35,711 bases of DNA from CAZXVU01 sp964644465 (GTDB taxonomy: Bacteria; Chlamydiota; Chlamydiia; Chlamydiales; SM23-39): positions 1-35,711 of the forward strand of contig CAZXVU010000008.1 of assembly GCA_964644465.1 (NCBI GenBank), read 5' to 3'. The notes below the pieces were generated by a model. It worked only from the letters and a program-made list of their open reading frames with translations. It did not search any database and was not told the DNA's origin. The translations under genes and the position numbers were made by a program. The stretch's first letter is position 1, and every line of letters starts with the position of its first letter. This document shows, in pieces, positions 1 through 7,496 of this stretch.

Positions 1-387
1 ACGCCTGAGCGCGTCCGTGAAATCTATAAGATTGCCCAACACCCGATTTCTCTTCAGGCAGAAGTGGGCGATGGAGGCGAAAGCCAGTTTGGCGATTTCC
101 TAGAGGACACTGCGATTGAATCTCCTGCAGAAGCCACAGGCTATGCGATCCTGAAAGATAAAATGAATGAAGTTCTTGCGACCTTGACAGATCGCGAGAG
201 AACCGTTCTCATCGAGCGTTTCGGACTTCTAGACGGCAAGCCAAAGACTTTGGAAGAAGTGGGAGTCCGCTTTAAAGTCACCCGCGAGCGCGTCCGGCAG
301 ATCGAAGCAAAGGCTCTTCGCAAAATGCGCCATCCTACCCGAGCCAAACAACTCCAAGCCTTTTTAGATCTTCTTGAAGGCGAATAG
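1..387 (+). CDS. rpoD: RNA polymerase major sigma factor (sigma-70 family), 3' part only
   Basis: The reading frame is open from base 1 and ends at the TAG at 385-387, so only about 128 C-terminal residues are visible. It covers the end of region 3 and all of region 4. Region 4.1 reads LTDRERTVLIERFGLLDG and region 4.2 carries the helix-turn-helix with VTRERVRQIEAKALRKMRHP, which contacts the -35 element. These two motifs are diagnostic of primary (group 1) sigma factors. In chlamydiae this protein is the main sigma factor. No intrinsic terminator with a T-run follows; the next element is the palindrome at 418-438. A GTG at 64 is internal to the frame and should not be taken as the true start. 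Confidence 0.95.
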   Translation, partial: TPERVREIYKIAQHPISLQAEVGDGGESQFGDFLEDTAIESPAEATGYAILKDKMNEVLATLTDRERTVLIERFGLLDGKPKTLEEVGVRFKVTRERVRQIEAKALRKMRHPTRAKQLQAFLDLLEGE

Positions 388-417
388 GCTTGATATTCAA
401 GGATCATCACAATCCCT

Positions 418-438
418 AATGTAAAGCTGCTTTACATT
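418..438. promoter_or_regulatory. Perfect 10-bp palindrome, operator-like
   Basis: Arms at 418-427 and 429-438 are exact reverse complements around a single central T. The core is TGTAAAGCTGCTTTACA. A one-base loop makes it unsuitable as a terminator but typical of a dimeric repressor site. Its right arm supplies the TTTACA -35 hexamer of the promoter at 431-459. A near copy occurs at 22863-22879. The regulator is unknown; the half-sites resemble a TyrR box, but the spacing is 5 instead of 6. Confidence 0.5.
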
Positions 439-459
439 GCACGTCATCTTTGCTAGAAA
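431..459 (+). promoter_or_regulatory. Putative sigma-70 promoter for the DUF3185-like gene
   Basis: A -35 hexamer TTTACA (431-436, 5 of 6 to consensus) is followed by a 17-base spacer and TAGAAA (454-459, 4 of 6) as -10. Transcription would begin near 466, about 25 bases before the GTG start. The -35 lies inside the palindrome, so a protein bound there would block RNA polymerase. Confidence 0.45.
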
Positions 460-489
460 GAAAATTAGGTATTTCTATGGAGGTATGCC

Positions 490-711
490 GTGAATGTTAA
501 GCAAATCGTTGGGATCGTTTTAGTTGTTCTTGGGATCGCTCTCGTTGCAATGTCCAATAGGTCGGTAGATTCAACCTATGGAGAGAAAATCAAGAGAAAA
601 GTAACCGGGAACTATCCTAAAGAAACAAAAAGAGAATTGATCGGCGGGATCATTTTCATTGTTGCAGGCGTGGGAGTTTTTCTTCTCGGTAGAAAGAAAG
701 CGAAAAAATAG
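490..711 (+). CDS. Small two-span membrane protein, DUF3185-like
   Basis: This 73-residue protein has a hydrophobic segment at residues 4-22 (IVGIVLVVLGIALVAMS), a polar basic middle (about 27-49) and a second hydrophobic segment at about 50-66, then a Lys/Arg-rich tail (GRKKAKK). The arrangement matches small DUF3185-type inner-membrane proteins of unknown function. Translation starts with GTG at 490; the GGAGG at 479-483 stands 6 bases upstream and decides the start. It is a single-gene unit between rpoD and the oppositely oriented tRNA. The palindrome over its promoter suggests that it is regulated. Family assignment is from sequence resemblance only; no function is proposed. Confidence 0.75.
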   Translation: MNVKQIVGIVLVVLGIALVAMSNRSVDSTYGEKIKRKVTGNYPKETKRELIGGIIFIVAGVGVFLLGRKKAKK

Positions 712-733
712 TCAGTTCTAAAAACTGGACTAT
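703..733 (-). terminator. Intrinsic terminator of tRNA-Ala
   Basis: Read on the minus strand, a stem of ATAGT + CAGTT (one bulged C) pairs with AACTG + ACTAT around the loop TTTAG, and runs straight into six T residues (703-708 on the plus strand). The stem begins at the base after the tRNA discriminator. It overlaps the stop codon of the convergent small gene. Confidence 0.75.
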
Positions 734-806
734 TGGAGCGTATCGGAGTTGAACCGATGGCCTCAACAATGCCATTGTTGCGCTCTACCAACTGAGCTAA
801 CGCCCC
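734..806 (-). tRNA. tRNA-Ala (anticodon GGC)
   Basis: The minus strand folds into a complete 73-base cloverleaf. The acceptor stem GGGGCGT pairs with ACGCTCC and contains the G3:U70 wobble that is the alanine identity element. The D arm is GCTC..GAGC, the anticodon stem CAACA/TGTTG holds loop ATGGCAT (anticodon GGC, reading GCC and GCU), and the T arm is ATCGG-TTCAACT-CCGAT. The discriminator is A. The 3' CCA is not encoded, so a tRNA nucleotidyltransferase must add it. A promoter lies upstream at 832-861 and a terminator abuts the 3' end, so the gene is a stand-alone transcription unit. Confidence 0.95.
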
Positions 807-831
807 AGATTTTGGGATTTTGAAGCCAAAG

Positions 832-861
832 ATTCTAGGGCGTATTCCCTATTTTGTTCAA
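832..861 (-). promoter_or_regulatory. Putative promoter of tRNA-Ala
   Basis: On the minus strand TTGAAC (plus 856-861, 4 of 6 to the -35 consensus) and TAGAAT (plus 832-837, 5 of 6 to the -10 consensus) are separated by 18 bases. The start of transcription would lie about 19 bases upstream of the mature tRNA. Confidence 0.5.
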
Positions 862-944
862 GTATACAGGTGGAATTTCCTAACAGGGGTTGCTCTGTCG
901 CTAAAATTCTTGGATCGGTAGAATAGGCCAAAACCGAGGGATTT

Positions 945-2141
945 ATGTTTTTTAGCGAGGTGCTCGAGGGCCAGCCCGATGCAATTTTTGGACTTACAGG
1001 AGCTTTTCAGGCCGATGTCCGTCCTCAGAAAGTCAATCTGACTGTGGGAATTTATAAAGACGAAAATCTCCAATCAAAACTGCTTCCTTCTGTCAAAAAA
1101 GCTGAAGAACAAATCCTAGAAGACGATCTTTTAGCTGACTATTTACCCATAGATGGCTTTGCTCCCTACCTAGAATTATTAGGTCCGAATATCTTAGGAG
1201 AGAAAATTTGGAAGGAAGCCCATAGTCGAATCTATGGCGCTCACACTACTGGCGGAACAGGCGCCTTGCGTATTGCAGGGGAATTTTTAGCCCAAGAAGT
1301 CACAAAGATCGTGAGTATTCCAAATCCTACTTGGCCAAATCATCGCGCCATTTTTGAGCGGGCAGGCTGCAAAGTAGAAACCTATCCGTATTATAATCGG
1401 GAAAAAAGAATTTTTGACTTTTCAGGAATGTGCAAAGGGCTCGAATCTTTGCCTGAAAAGTCAGCGGTTATCCTACACCCCTGCTGCCACAATCCGACAG
1501 GCCTGGATCCCACTTTAGAACAATGGAAGGAGCTCTCGGCTTTGATGAAAAAAAGAAAGCTTCTCCCCTTCTTCGATTTTGCCTACCAAGGTTTGGGAGA
1601 TAGCATTGAGAAAGATGCAGCAGCGATTCAGCTTTTTGCCAAAGAAGGGCATGAAATGCTGATCGCCTATTCTTGCTCGAAAAATTTTAGCTTATATTGC
1701 CAGAGAGTTGGCGCGCTCTATGTTGTCGATGAGAATTCCGCGGTCAAGCTTCGGGTCGGAAGCCAGATAAAGCGCATCATCCGCGCTCTCTATTCAAATC
1801 CTCCAGAATATGGAGCTCATGTTGTGACCCATATTCTCAAGCATGAAGAGCTGAAGAAGCAATGGAGAGAAGATTTAGAGGGAATGCGCCTTAGATTGAA
1901 ATCGATGCGGGATCTGCTTATCCAGCGGTTAAAGGCAAAAGCTAAAAAGATCGATTTCAGCTATCTCAAGGCCCATAAAGGGATGTTCTCCTTTGTGGAT
2001 CTCAACAAGAGCCAAGTACAGAAACTCATCAATGATTATGCCATCTATCTGCCCGACAACGGAAGGATCAATGTCGCTGGATTGTCCCTGAGAAATATCG
2101 ATTATATTGTCGATAGTCTAATCGCTGTTTGTGAGTCATGA
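945..2141 (+). CDS. tyrB: Aspartate/aromatic amino acid aminotransferase (class I)
   Basis: This 398-residue PLP enzyme exchanges amino groups between aspartate or aromatic amino acids and 2-oxoglutarate in the cytoplasm. It is full length for the AspC/TyrB subgroup. Visible motifs are TTGGTGALRIAGEF (PLP phosphate-binding region), HPCCHNPTGLDPT (Asn contacting PLP and substrate), DFAYQGLGD (Asp and Tyr on the cofactor) and SCSKNFSLYCQRVG with the Schiff-base lysine at about residue 246. The late LRNIDYIVDSL stretch fits the C-terminal domain, but the usual substrate-binding Arg context is less clear. GAGGG at 936-940 precedes the ATG by four bases. The stop overlaps the start of mreC (ATGA), and I recall the same neighbour pair in Chlamydia trachomatis. 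Whether aspartate or tyrosine is preferred cannot be told from sequence. Confidence 0.9.
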   Translation: MFFSEVLEGQPDAIFGLTGAFQADVRPQKVNLTVGIYKDENLQSKLLPSVKKAEEQILEDDLLADYLPIDGFAPYLELLGPNILGEKIWKEAHSRIYGAHTTGGTGALRIAGEFLAQEVTKIVSIPNPTWPNHRAIFERAGCKVETYPYYNREKRIFDFSGMCKGLESLPEKSAVILHPCCHNPTGLDPTLEQWKELSALMKKRKLLPFFDFAYQGLGDSIEKDAAAIQLFAKEGHEMLIAYSCSKNFSLYCQRVGALYVVDENSAVKLRVGSQIKRIIRALYSNPPEYGAHVVTHILKHEELKKQWREDLEGMRLRLKSMRDLLIQRLKAKAKKIDFSYLKAHKGMFSFVDLNKSQVQKLINDYAIYLPDNGRINVAGLSLRNIDYIVDSLIAVCES

Positions 2142-3283
2142 CTAGAAAATCGATTGCCTATCCCTATTTGGCATTAGGGCTGACTCTTTTTTGCTGGATA
2201 AGCTTTCCTAAAAGCCTTTCCGACCAAGCTAGATCTTTTACAGTCGCTTCTTTCACTCCCATTTGGAAATGGGGAGAAAAGCTCTTCGTAGATTCTTCTA
2301 AAGGGATGAATGAAAAAGAGAGTTCAAAGCTCGCACTTGAAAACCAGAATTTGCGCGCTCAGATTGAGGTTATTTGCGAGTGGCTTCTTTCCGATGGAAA
2401 AATTGGAGAGCAATATGAACTTTATAAGAATTTATCGCGAGAAGGGAGCTCTTCTTCTGAAGGACACTGGCGTTCCTTTTTTCAAAGACGGGCATCTCAT
2501 CTGCGTCAGAATATCCAAAAACAAATGATTTCCATCCCCGCGCAAGTGATCTATCGCGATCCGAGCTCCTGGAGCAGCAGTCTTTGGGTCAATGTCGGCG
2601 AAGAAGATAACCAAACTTTAGGAAATGCAATCATTGCGAAAAACAGCCCTGTAGTTTTAGGAGCTTCTCTCGTCGGCGTCGTTGATTTTGTTGGGAAAAA
2701 GCAGTCTCGCATTCGATTAATTACCGATTCAGGGTTATCCCCTTCCGTCCGGGCTGTCAGAGGAGCGATTCAAAATCGGGAGTTAGCTGCCCTTTTGCAA
2801 ACGATTTTAAGCCGCGTTGAAACACGGGAAGATCTTTTTCCTTCAACTGAGGAAAAAGAGGTTTTTATCACTCAAGTAGACCGTTTAAAATCCAAAATAA
2901 ATCCTGGATGGGAAGATGGGTATCTAGCCAAAGGGGAACTTCATGGAAGCAGCGCGCCATTCTGGCGCTCCCGAGGCCAAAGATTGAAAGGGATCGGATT
3001 CAACTTTGATTATGCAGATGATGAGGGAGCTGCAAGGGAATTGAGAACGGGCCGGCCTGTCGGTGCCTATTCAGGAGCCGTTCCGATATTGAAAGAGGGC
3101 GATCTTTTGGTCACATCGGGGCTTGATGGAGTGTTCCCACCTGGATTGCTCGTTGGCACTGTCGATTGGGTAGGACCTTTTAAGGAAGGGAACTATGCCT
3201 ATGAAATTGAAGCAAAGCCCTGCACTCCACACTTGAATGATCTCCAGACGGTTTTCATTCTTCCTTCTTTGAGTTCCGAATAA
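2138..3283 (+). CDS. mreC: Rod shape-determining protein MreC-like
   Basis: This 381-residue protein has one N-terminal membrane span (about residues 9-26), a helical, Glu/Lys-rich coiled-coil-like segment (about 60-100) and a periplasmic beta-domain. MreC signatures are IYRDPSSWSSSLWVNVG, GASLVGVVDFVGKKQSRIRL followed by ITDSGLSPSVRA, and late GDLLVTSGLDGVFPPGLLVG. MreC links the MreB cytoskeleton to the peptidoglycan synthesis machinery, and chlamydiae use MreB for division. A segment of roughly 60 residues after RAVRGAIQNR (about 215-290) is longer than usual MreC and of unknown role. The gene starts inside the stop of the aminotransferase (4-base overlap, translational coupling likely) and its 3' end overlaps the convergent gene by 29 bases. 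Confidence 0.85.
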   Translation: MTRKSIAYPYLALGLTLFCWISFPKSLSDQARSFTVASFTPIWKWGEKLFVDSSKGMNEKESSKLALENQNLRAQIEVICEWLLSDGKIGEQYELYKNLSREGSSSSEGHWRSFFQRRASHLRQNIQKQMISIPAQVIYRDPSSWSSSLWVNVGEEDNQTLGNAIIAKNSPVVLGASLVGVVDFVGKKQSRIRLITDSGLSPSVRAVRGAIQNRELAALLQTILSRVETREDLFPSTEEKEVFITQVDRLKSKINPGWEDGYLAKGELHGSSAPFWRSRGQRLKGIGFNFDYADDEGAARELRTGRPVGAYSGAVPILKEGDLLVTSGLDGVFPPGLLVGTVDWVGPFKEGNYAYEIEAKPCTPHLNDLQTVFILPSLSSE

Positions 3284-4310
3284 TTGCTAATACTCTTTCA
3301 CGCACGACCTCTTCGGCGAGTTCCTGACCGAATGAGAAGTGATATAGATCGCTTTGTTTTTTCAGAATGTCCGGAGAAATTTGCTTTTCAAGGGAGGAAA
3401 AGAAATTTTCAATGTTGGGGAGAACCTTTCCGCATGAATGAATCCTTTCAGAGTGCTTAGTGGGCAGAAAAAATAGAGGTTTTTTAAAGTTGAGAAAATC
3501 ATATCCGACCGAAGAAACATCTCCTAGATATGCATCGACCTTGGAAAGTATGGGATATACGGGTGTAAATTCTGTGAGAAGAAGGATATTGGGTTTGGAT
3601 TTTACAAGAGATTCAATAGGATAAAATCTGCTTGGATCCCTCTGCTCCAAAAGCGGGTGAAGTTTAAGAATGAGATTCCAGCTAGAGGGAAGCTGATTGA
3701 TTATGGTACGCCCGTAATCGAAAAACGAAGTGGAGCTATCCGCATCGAGCCATGTGGGAGCATACAGAAGGGTGGGGTTATCTTTTGGCAACCGGGAAAA
3801 AATCTCTTTTTCAGCCAAAGAATCATAAAAAGATTGATGCTTTTTATAGAATTGAAGCCGGTAGTTTCCGACGATTGCATATTTGGAAATCGAGCTCCAT
3901 ATTCCTAATTCCTTCAACATCTCAATCAATAGATCTCCATAGAGAAGAACTGCATCTTGCTGGGCATAAGGAGCCAGTAGCGGGGTCTTAAAACCTTTGC
4001 CCGATTGTCCATGGGGGCAAAAAACAAGCTGCATTTCTTTTTTGTAAAGCTGTTTGAAAAGAGAAGAAAGATGGGGCGCCCAATATTTGCATTCAAAAAG
4101 GGCATCGTACTGTTCGCTGAAGTGTCTCAATTTGAATTCGAGGTCTGGCTCGTAACGAACTTCGACTTGAGGATAGTAGTGGAGGGCTAGTTTGGTATTT
4201 TTCTCTTCGGTGGTAAATAGAGGCATTTTCATCAAAGAAGCAAGAGGAGCGATATGATCAAGGAGGTGAAAATCAGGTCCCGTATTGAAGGCCGCGCAGC
4301 GGATATTCAT
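3255..4310 (-). CDS. CDP-glycerol glycerophosphotransferase-like protein (copy 2)
   Basis: This 351-residue protein resembles the catalytic domain of the TagB/TagF family (PF04464). It shows CPHGQSGKG (candidate catalytic His), LYAPTWLDAD (the YAPTW motif), LILKLHPLLEQRD and VDAYLGDVSSVGYDFLNFKKP, which corresponds to the family motif D-x-S-S-x-x-x-D-F followed by KP. No membrane segment or signal peptide is seen, so it should act at the cytoplasmic face of the inner membrane. It is a clear paralogue of the upstream gene, which it overlaps by ATGA, so the two are co-translated. Chlamydiae make no teichoic acid, so the acceptor is probably a lipid- or sugar-linked surface molecule; that is inference. 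The 3' end overlaps mreC on the other strand by 29 bases. Confidence 0.75.
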   Translation of the reverse strand: MNIRCAAFNTGPDFHLLDHIAPLASLMKMPLFTTEEKNTKLALHYYPQVEVRYEPDLEFKLRHFSEQYDALFECKYWAPHLSSLFKQLYKKEMQLVFCPHGQSGKGFKTPLLAPYAQQDAVLLYGDLLIEMLKELGIWSSISKYAIVGNYRLQFYKKHQSFYDSLAEKEIFSRLPKDNPTLLYAPTWLDADSSTSFFDYGRTIINQLPSSWNLILKLHPLLEQRDPSRFYPIESLVKSKPNILLLTEFTPVYPILSKVDAYLGDVSSVGYDFLNFKKPLFFLPTKHSERIHSCGKVLPNIENFFSSLEKQISPDILKKQSDLYHFSFGQELAEEVVRERVLAIIRNSKKEE

Positions 4311-5305
4311 AGCTTTATGAGCCTATCTTTGAGTTCAGTCCAATCTGGTACGGGAGAAAAAGTATATTGGTTGGTTTCTCTTTGGATCTTCGAAAATGGA
4401 TTCGATGAGTTGTAGAGGTGAAAGAGAGAAGAATATTGATTGGGTAGGAGTTCCATCCCGCAGCGGAAAAGATAAAGCCCTTTATCTGTTCTTTGATCTC
4501 TTTGATTGGAATTGAGGAAAAACATCGGTTTTTCAAGGGTGATAAAATCATATCCAATGGATGACATATCGCCAATATAGGCATCGCAAAGATGCAAAAT
4601 GGGGTAAATGGGAGGAAATTCTTCCAAAAATACGATGTTTTTCTTTTGTTCATACTTTCCAATTAGTTGTTCTAGCTCGATTTCAAATTGTCGCCTTGTA
4701 TTGGGATGGAGTTTTACGAGCAAATTCATCTCTTTGGGAAGGGAATCGGCCAGAATGGGGAAAGCCTTCCAAAAAGAGTTATTTCCCTCACAGTCATCCC
4801 AAGTCGGGGCATAGAGAAAGGTATTCTTTTTAGGAAGAGAGCGAAGAAGTTTCTGGTAAAAGGCTTTGTGGCGCTGAAAATACGAATCACGGAAATTGCC
4901 CACGATGAACATTTGTGAGCTCACCCCCTTTGCTTTCATGAAATCGATCATTTTTTGGCCATAGACAAGAGCGTGTGGTTCCTTTTCAAGGGCCTCAAAA
5001 AAAAGGCTATTCCAACCTTTATCGGAATTCCCATGGGGAAGCCAGAATGTTTTGATCGACTCAAACCGCCATCTTGGGAATGCAGCTTGAAGAAGCGGGA
5101 GGGTATCGCAAGAGACAATATGAGAAGGTTGGTTAAGATCGAGAGGATCTTTTTCAATGATTTCAAGATCGGGATAATATTTTCTGGCCAGTTCTGCAAG
5201 GGTCGGTTCGCAGACGATCAAGGGCCATTCCATAAGGGCGCAGAAGGGCCCCAGATGGTCTAAATAATGTTTCGATTCATCGAAAATCAATCCCGCTGGC
5301 ATCAT
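4307..5305 (-). CDS. CDP-glycerol glycerophosphotransferase-like protein (copy 1)
   Basis: This 332-residue protein is the first gene of the minus-strand pair and aligns along its whole length with its neighbour. Shared motifs are YYPDLEII near residue 44, LPHGNSDKG (candidate catalytic His), FLYAPTWDDCEGNNSF, LLVKLHPNTRRQFE and CDAYIGDMSSIGYDFITLEKP-type sequence, the C-terminal nucleotide-binding signature of PF04464. Two ATG codons stand in tandem at 5305-5300; either could be the start. The gene is divergent from mutY with only 32 bases between them, in which the palindrome at 5305-5320 lies. Co-conservation of all motifs in both copies argues that both are active and perhaps use different acceptors or act in sequence. 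Confidence 0.75.
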   Translation of the reverse strand: MMPAGLIFDESKHYLDHLGPFCALMEWPLIVCEPTLAELARKYYPDLEIIEKDPLDLNQPSHIVSCDTLPLLQAAFPRWRFESIKTFWLPHGNSDKGWNSLFFEALEKEPHALVYGQKMIDFMKAKGVSSQMFIVGNFRDSYFQRHKAFYQKLLRSLPKKNTFLYAPTWDDCEGNNSFWKAFPILADSLPKEMNLLVKLHPNTRRQFEIELEQLIGKYEQKKNIVFLEEFPPIYPILHLCDAYIGDMSSIGYDFITLEKPMFFLNSNQRDQRTDKGLYLFRCGMELLPNQYSSLFHLYNSSNPFSKIQRETNQYTFSPVPDWTELKDRLIKL

Positions 5306-5320
5306 GCAATAATCATTGCA
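5305..5320. promoter_or_regulatory. Palindrome between divergent start codons
   Basis: TGCAAT and ATTGCA form a perfect 6-bp inverted repeat around AATC, placed between the start of the glycerophosphotransferase-like gene and mutY. It could be an operator or a chance repeat; nothing else supports it. Confidence 0.25.
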
Positions 5321-5337
5321 GACTTTGGAATTTTTTT

Positions 5338-6399
5338 ATGAAGGAATTGCTCGAGTGGTTTCAAAAAAATAAACGGGAATTTCCCTGGAGGATCGATCGG
5401 ACTCCCTATAAAGTTTGGATTTCTGAAATCATGCTCCAGCAAACCCGTGCCTCGGTTGTGATCCCCTATTTTCAACGCTGGCTTGAACTTTTCCCTGATG
5501 TGAAAACATTGGCTGCGGCTCCTTTGGAGTCAGTCATTAAAGCCTGGGAAGGTCTTGGATACTATAGCAGAGCCCGCAATCTCCATGCTGCGGCTATTGA
5601 AATTGTTGCCAAGTTTCACGGGGAAATTCCTTCATCCAGAGAAGATCTTGAGTCCATTCGAGGCCTAGGTCCTTACACTGTAGGTGCAATTTTGAGTTTT
5701 GGCTTTCACCAAAGGGCTGCTGCGGTCGATGGAAATGTGACTCGTGTGATGGCTCGCTATTTTTCTATTGAAGAAGAGGTCAGTAAGTCGGAGGTCAAGA
5801 GAAAGATCCAGAAAAGGGCCGAGGAATCATTGGATTTGAAAGAGCCTTGGGTGAGCGCAGAAGCGCTGATAGAGCTTGGAGCTACGCTTTGCACGCCAAA
5901 GCCCCGTTGCGAAGCATGCCCCCTTCAAAAGGGTTGTTTGGGGCATCGGAAAAACATCGCAGAAGCTCTTCCCATCAAAAAAGAAGAAAAAAAAGCTCTT
6001 GAATTACGGCGGATCGTTGCAATCATCGCTGCGGATGGGAAGATATTATTGAGAAAAGGAGAGGCTGGAAAAGTGATGGCGGACCTATATGAGTTCCCCT
6101 ATTTTGAGATGGGGATGGAACGATGGCCTCAGAAAAAAATCTTAGAGACGATCCAAAAAGAATTGAACTTAGAATTGGATTTTGTCGAAAAACTACCGGA
6201 GACCAAACATACCTTTACTCGTTATAAAGCCTATTTGTATCCAATACGATTGGAGGCGAGCTCTTTGCTGGATGTTAAAAATTATTGTTGGGTGCCTATT
6301 GAACATCTGGCCCGGCTTCCATTTTCTTCGGGACATAGAAAAATACTTCGGGTTGCATTTTTAGAGGAGAATATGATCTCCTTAACGCCGAGGATATAA
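5338..6399 (+). CDS. mutY: A/G-specific adenine DNA glycosylase
   Basis: MutY removes adenine mispaired with 8-oxoguanine or guanine during base excision repair. The 353-residue length is normal. The N-terminal domain has EIMLQQTRA with catalytic Glu30, the helix-hairpin-helix LESIRGLGPYTVGAILSFGF (about 104-123) and AVDGNVTRVMAR with catalytic Asp131. An iron-sulphur motif follows with Cys185, Cys191, Cys194 and Cys200; the first gap is five residues where the textbook MutY spacing is six. The C-terminal part (about 215-345) resembles the NUDIX-like 8-oxoG recognition domain and contains KHTFTRYKAYLYPI. The gene heads an operon: the glycosyltransferase begins two bases after its stop. Confidence 0.93.
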   Translation: MKELLEWFQKNKREFPWRIDRTPYKVWISEIMLQQTRASVVIPYFQRWLELFPDVKTLAAAPLESVIKAWEGLGYYSRARNLHAAAIEIVAKFHGEIPSSREDLESIRGLGPYTVGAILSFGFHQRAAAVDGNVTRVMARYFSIEEEVSKSEVKRKIQKRAEESLDLKEPWVSAEALIELGATLCTPKPRCEACPLQKGCLGHRKNIAEALPIKKEEKKALELRRIVAIIAADGKILLRKGEAGKVMADLYEFPYFEMGMERWPQKKILETIQKELNLELDFVEKLPETKHTFTRYKAYLYPIRLEASSLLDVKNYCWVPIEHLARLPFSSGHRKILRVAFLEENMISLTPRI

Positions 6400-6401
6400 G
6401 A

Positions 6402-7496
6402 ATGAGAATTCTTCATTTAGAAGCGTCTCCTGGATGGGGCGGCCAAGAAATCCGGATCTTGCGAGAAGCGCAAGGGATGCGGAAGAGAGGGCACGAAGTC
6501 ATTTTGGGAGTGATGCGAGGCGGGGGCTTAATCTCTCAGGCAAGAAGAGAAGGCTTTACCGTTTACGAGATCAATTTCCATCAACCTGCTTGGATTTTCT
6601 GCTTATTTCGTCTTTTATGGATTCTCTTTCGGCATCGGATTGAGCTTGTAAATACCCATTCTTCTCTCGATGGTTGGATTGGGGGAATCGCTGCCCGTAT
6701 TGCTAGGTGTCCTATCGTGCGTACCCGGCATTTGTCCACTCCCATAAAGCCAGGTTGGAATAGCCGCATTCTTTATGGACGGCTAGCAGATTTTGTGGTC
6801 ACGACATGCTCGGGCATCATTCCTATGATTTGCCGCCAATCTGGGAAAAAAACAGAAGAATGCCGCTCTATTGCCACGGGGGTTGATGCCGAAAGAATCG
6901 TATTTGAAAAAATACAGATAGAGGAATTCAGAAACAGCATTGGAGTTTCCCAAAAAGATTTTCTTGTGGGCACAGCCTGTTTTATGCGCTCTTGGAAAGG
7001 GATTGATGATTTTCTAAAAGCTGCCGATCAGCTCAAAGATGTGAAAAATCTAAAATGGGTAATTATTGGCGGGGGACATGCAGAAACTTATAGGAATCGC
7101 GCCAAGGAAATGAAGTTAGATGGGACCGTTTTTTTTAGCGGCCATCTCGAAAATCCTTTTCCGGCTTTAGCTTCTCTGGATCTTTTTGCTCTTTTAAGCA
7201 CCGCGCATGAGGGGGTCTCCCAGGCTATTTTACAGGCTGCTTATTTAGGAAAAAGCTTAATTGCCACATCAGTTGGTGGATTGGGAGAGGTATGTCTCGA
7301 TCGAATTACTGGCTTGCAAGTCGCTCCTTTTTCACCGGAACAAGTAGCTAAAGCTGTTCTTGAGTTGAAGGAAAATACCCTTTTGCGAGAAGAATTAGGC
7401 CAAAGGGCCCGTCAATTGGTCGAAGACCGTTTCCTCCTTCGGCACACTTTAGATCATATGGAAGAAGTCTATCGGAGGGTCCTAAAGGCGACTTAA
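6402..7496 (+). CDS. Family 4 (GT-B) glycosyltransferase
   Basis: This 364-residue protein starts MRILHLEASPGWGGQEIRIL, the Gly-rich acceptor-side loop common in GT4 enzymes. It has NTHSSLDGWIGGIAAR (about 85-100), GVDAERI at the domain hinge, LKWVIIGGGH and FFSGHLENPF in the C-terminal nucleotide-sugar domain, and TAHEGVSQAILQAAYLGKSL at about 267-286. In that last motif the second glutamate of the EX7E pattern is Gln, as in some GT4 subgroups. It should transfer a sugar from a nucleotide donor to a lipid- or LPS-linked acceptor at the cytoplasmic membrane; the sugar cannot be told. The gene follows mutY by two bases and its TAA overlaps the ATG of the next gene (TAATG). Confidence 0.85.
   Translation: MRILHLEASPGWGGQEIRILREAQGMRKRGHEVILGVMRGGGLISQARREGFTVYEINFHQPAWIFCLFRLLWILFRHRIELVNTHSSLDGWIGGIAARIARCPIVRTRHLSTPIKPGWNSRILYGRLADFVVTTCSGIIPMICRQSGKKTEECRSIATGVDAERIVFEKIQIEEFRNSIGVSQKDFLVGTACFMRSWKGIDDFLKAADQLKDVKNLKWVIIGGGHAETYRNRAKEMKLDGTVFFSGHLENPFPALASLDLFALLSTAHEGVSQAILQAAYLGKSLIATSVGGLGEVCLDRITGLQVAPFSPEQVAKAVLELKENTLLREELGQRARQLVEDRFLLRHTLDHMEEVYRRVLKAT

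Noticed and set aside
420..436. TyrR box
   Set aside because: The TyrR consensus has six bases between TGTAAA and TTTACA; here there are five, and no aromatic amino acid gene starts directly downstream.
418..438. Palindrome as terminator of rpoD
   Set aside because: A perfect palindrome with one central base cannot fold with a normal loop and has no T-run; an operator fits better.
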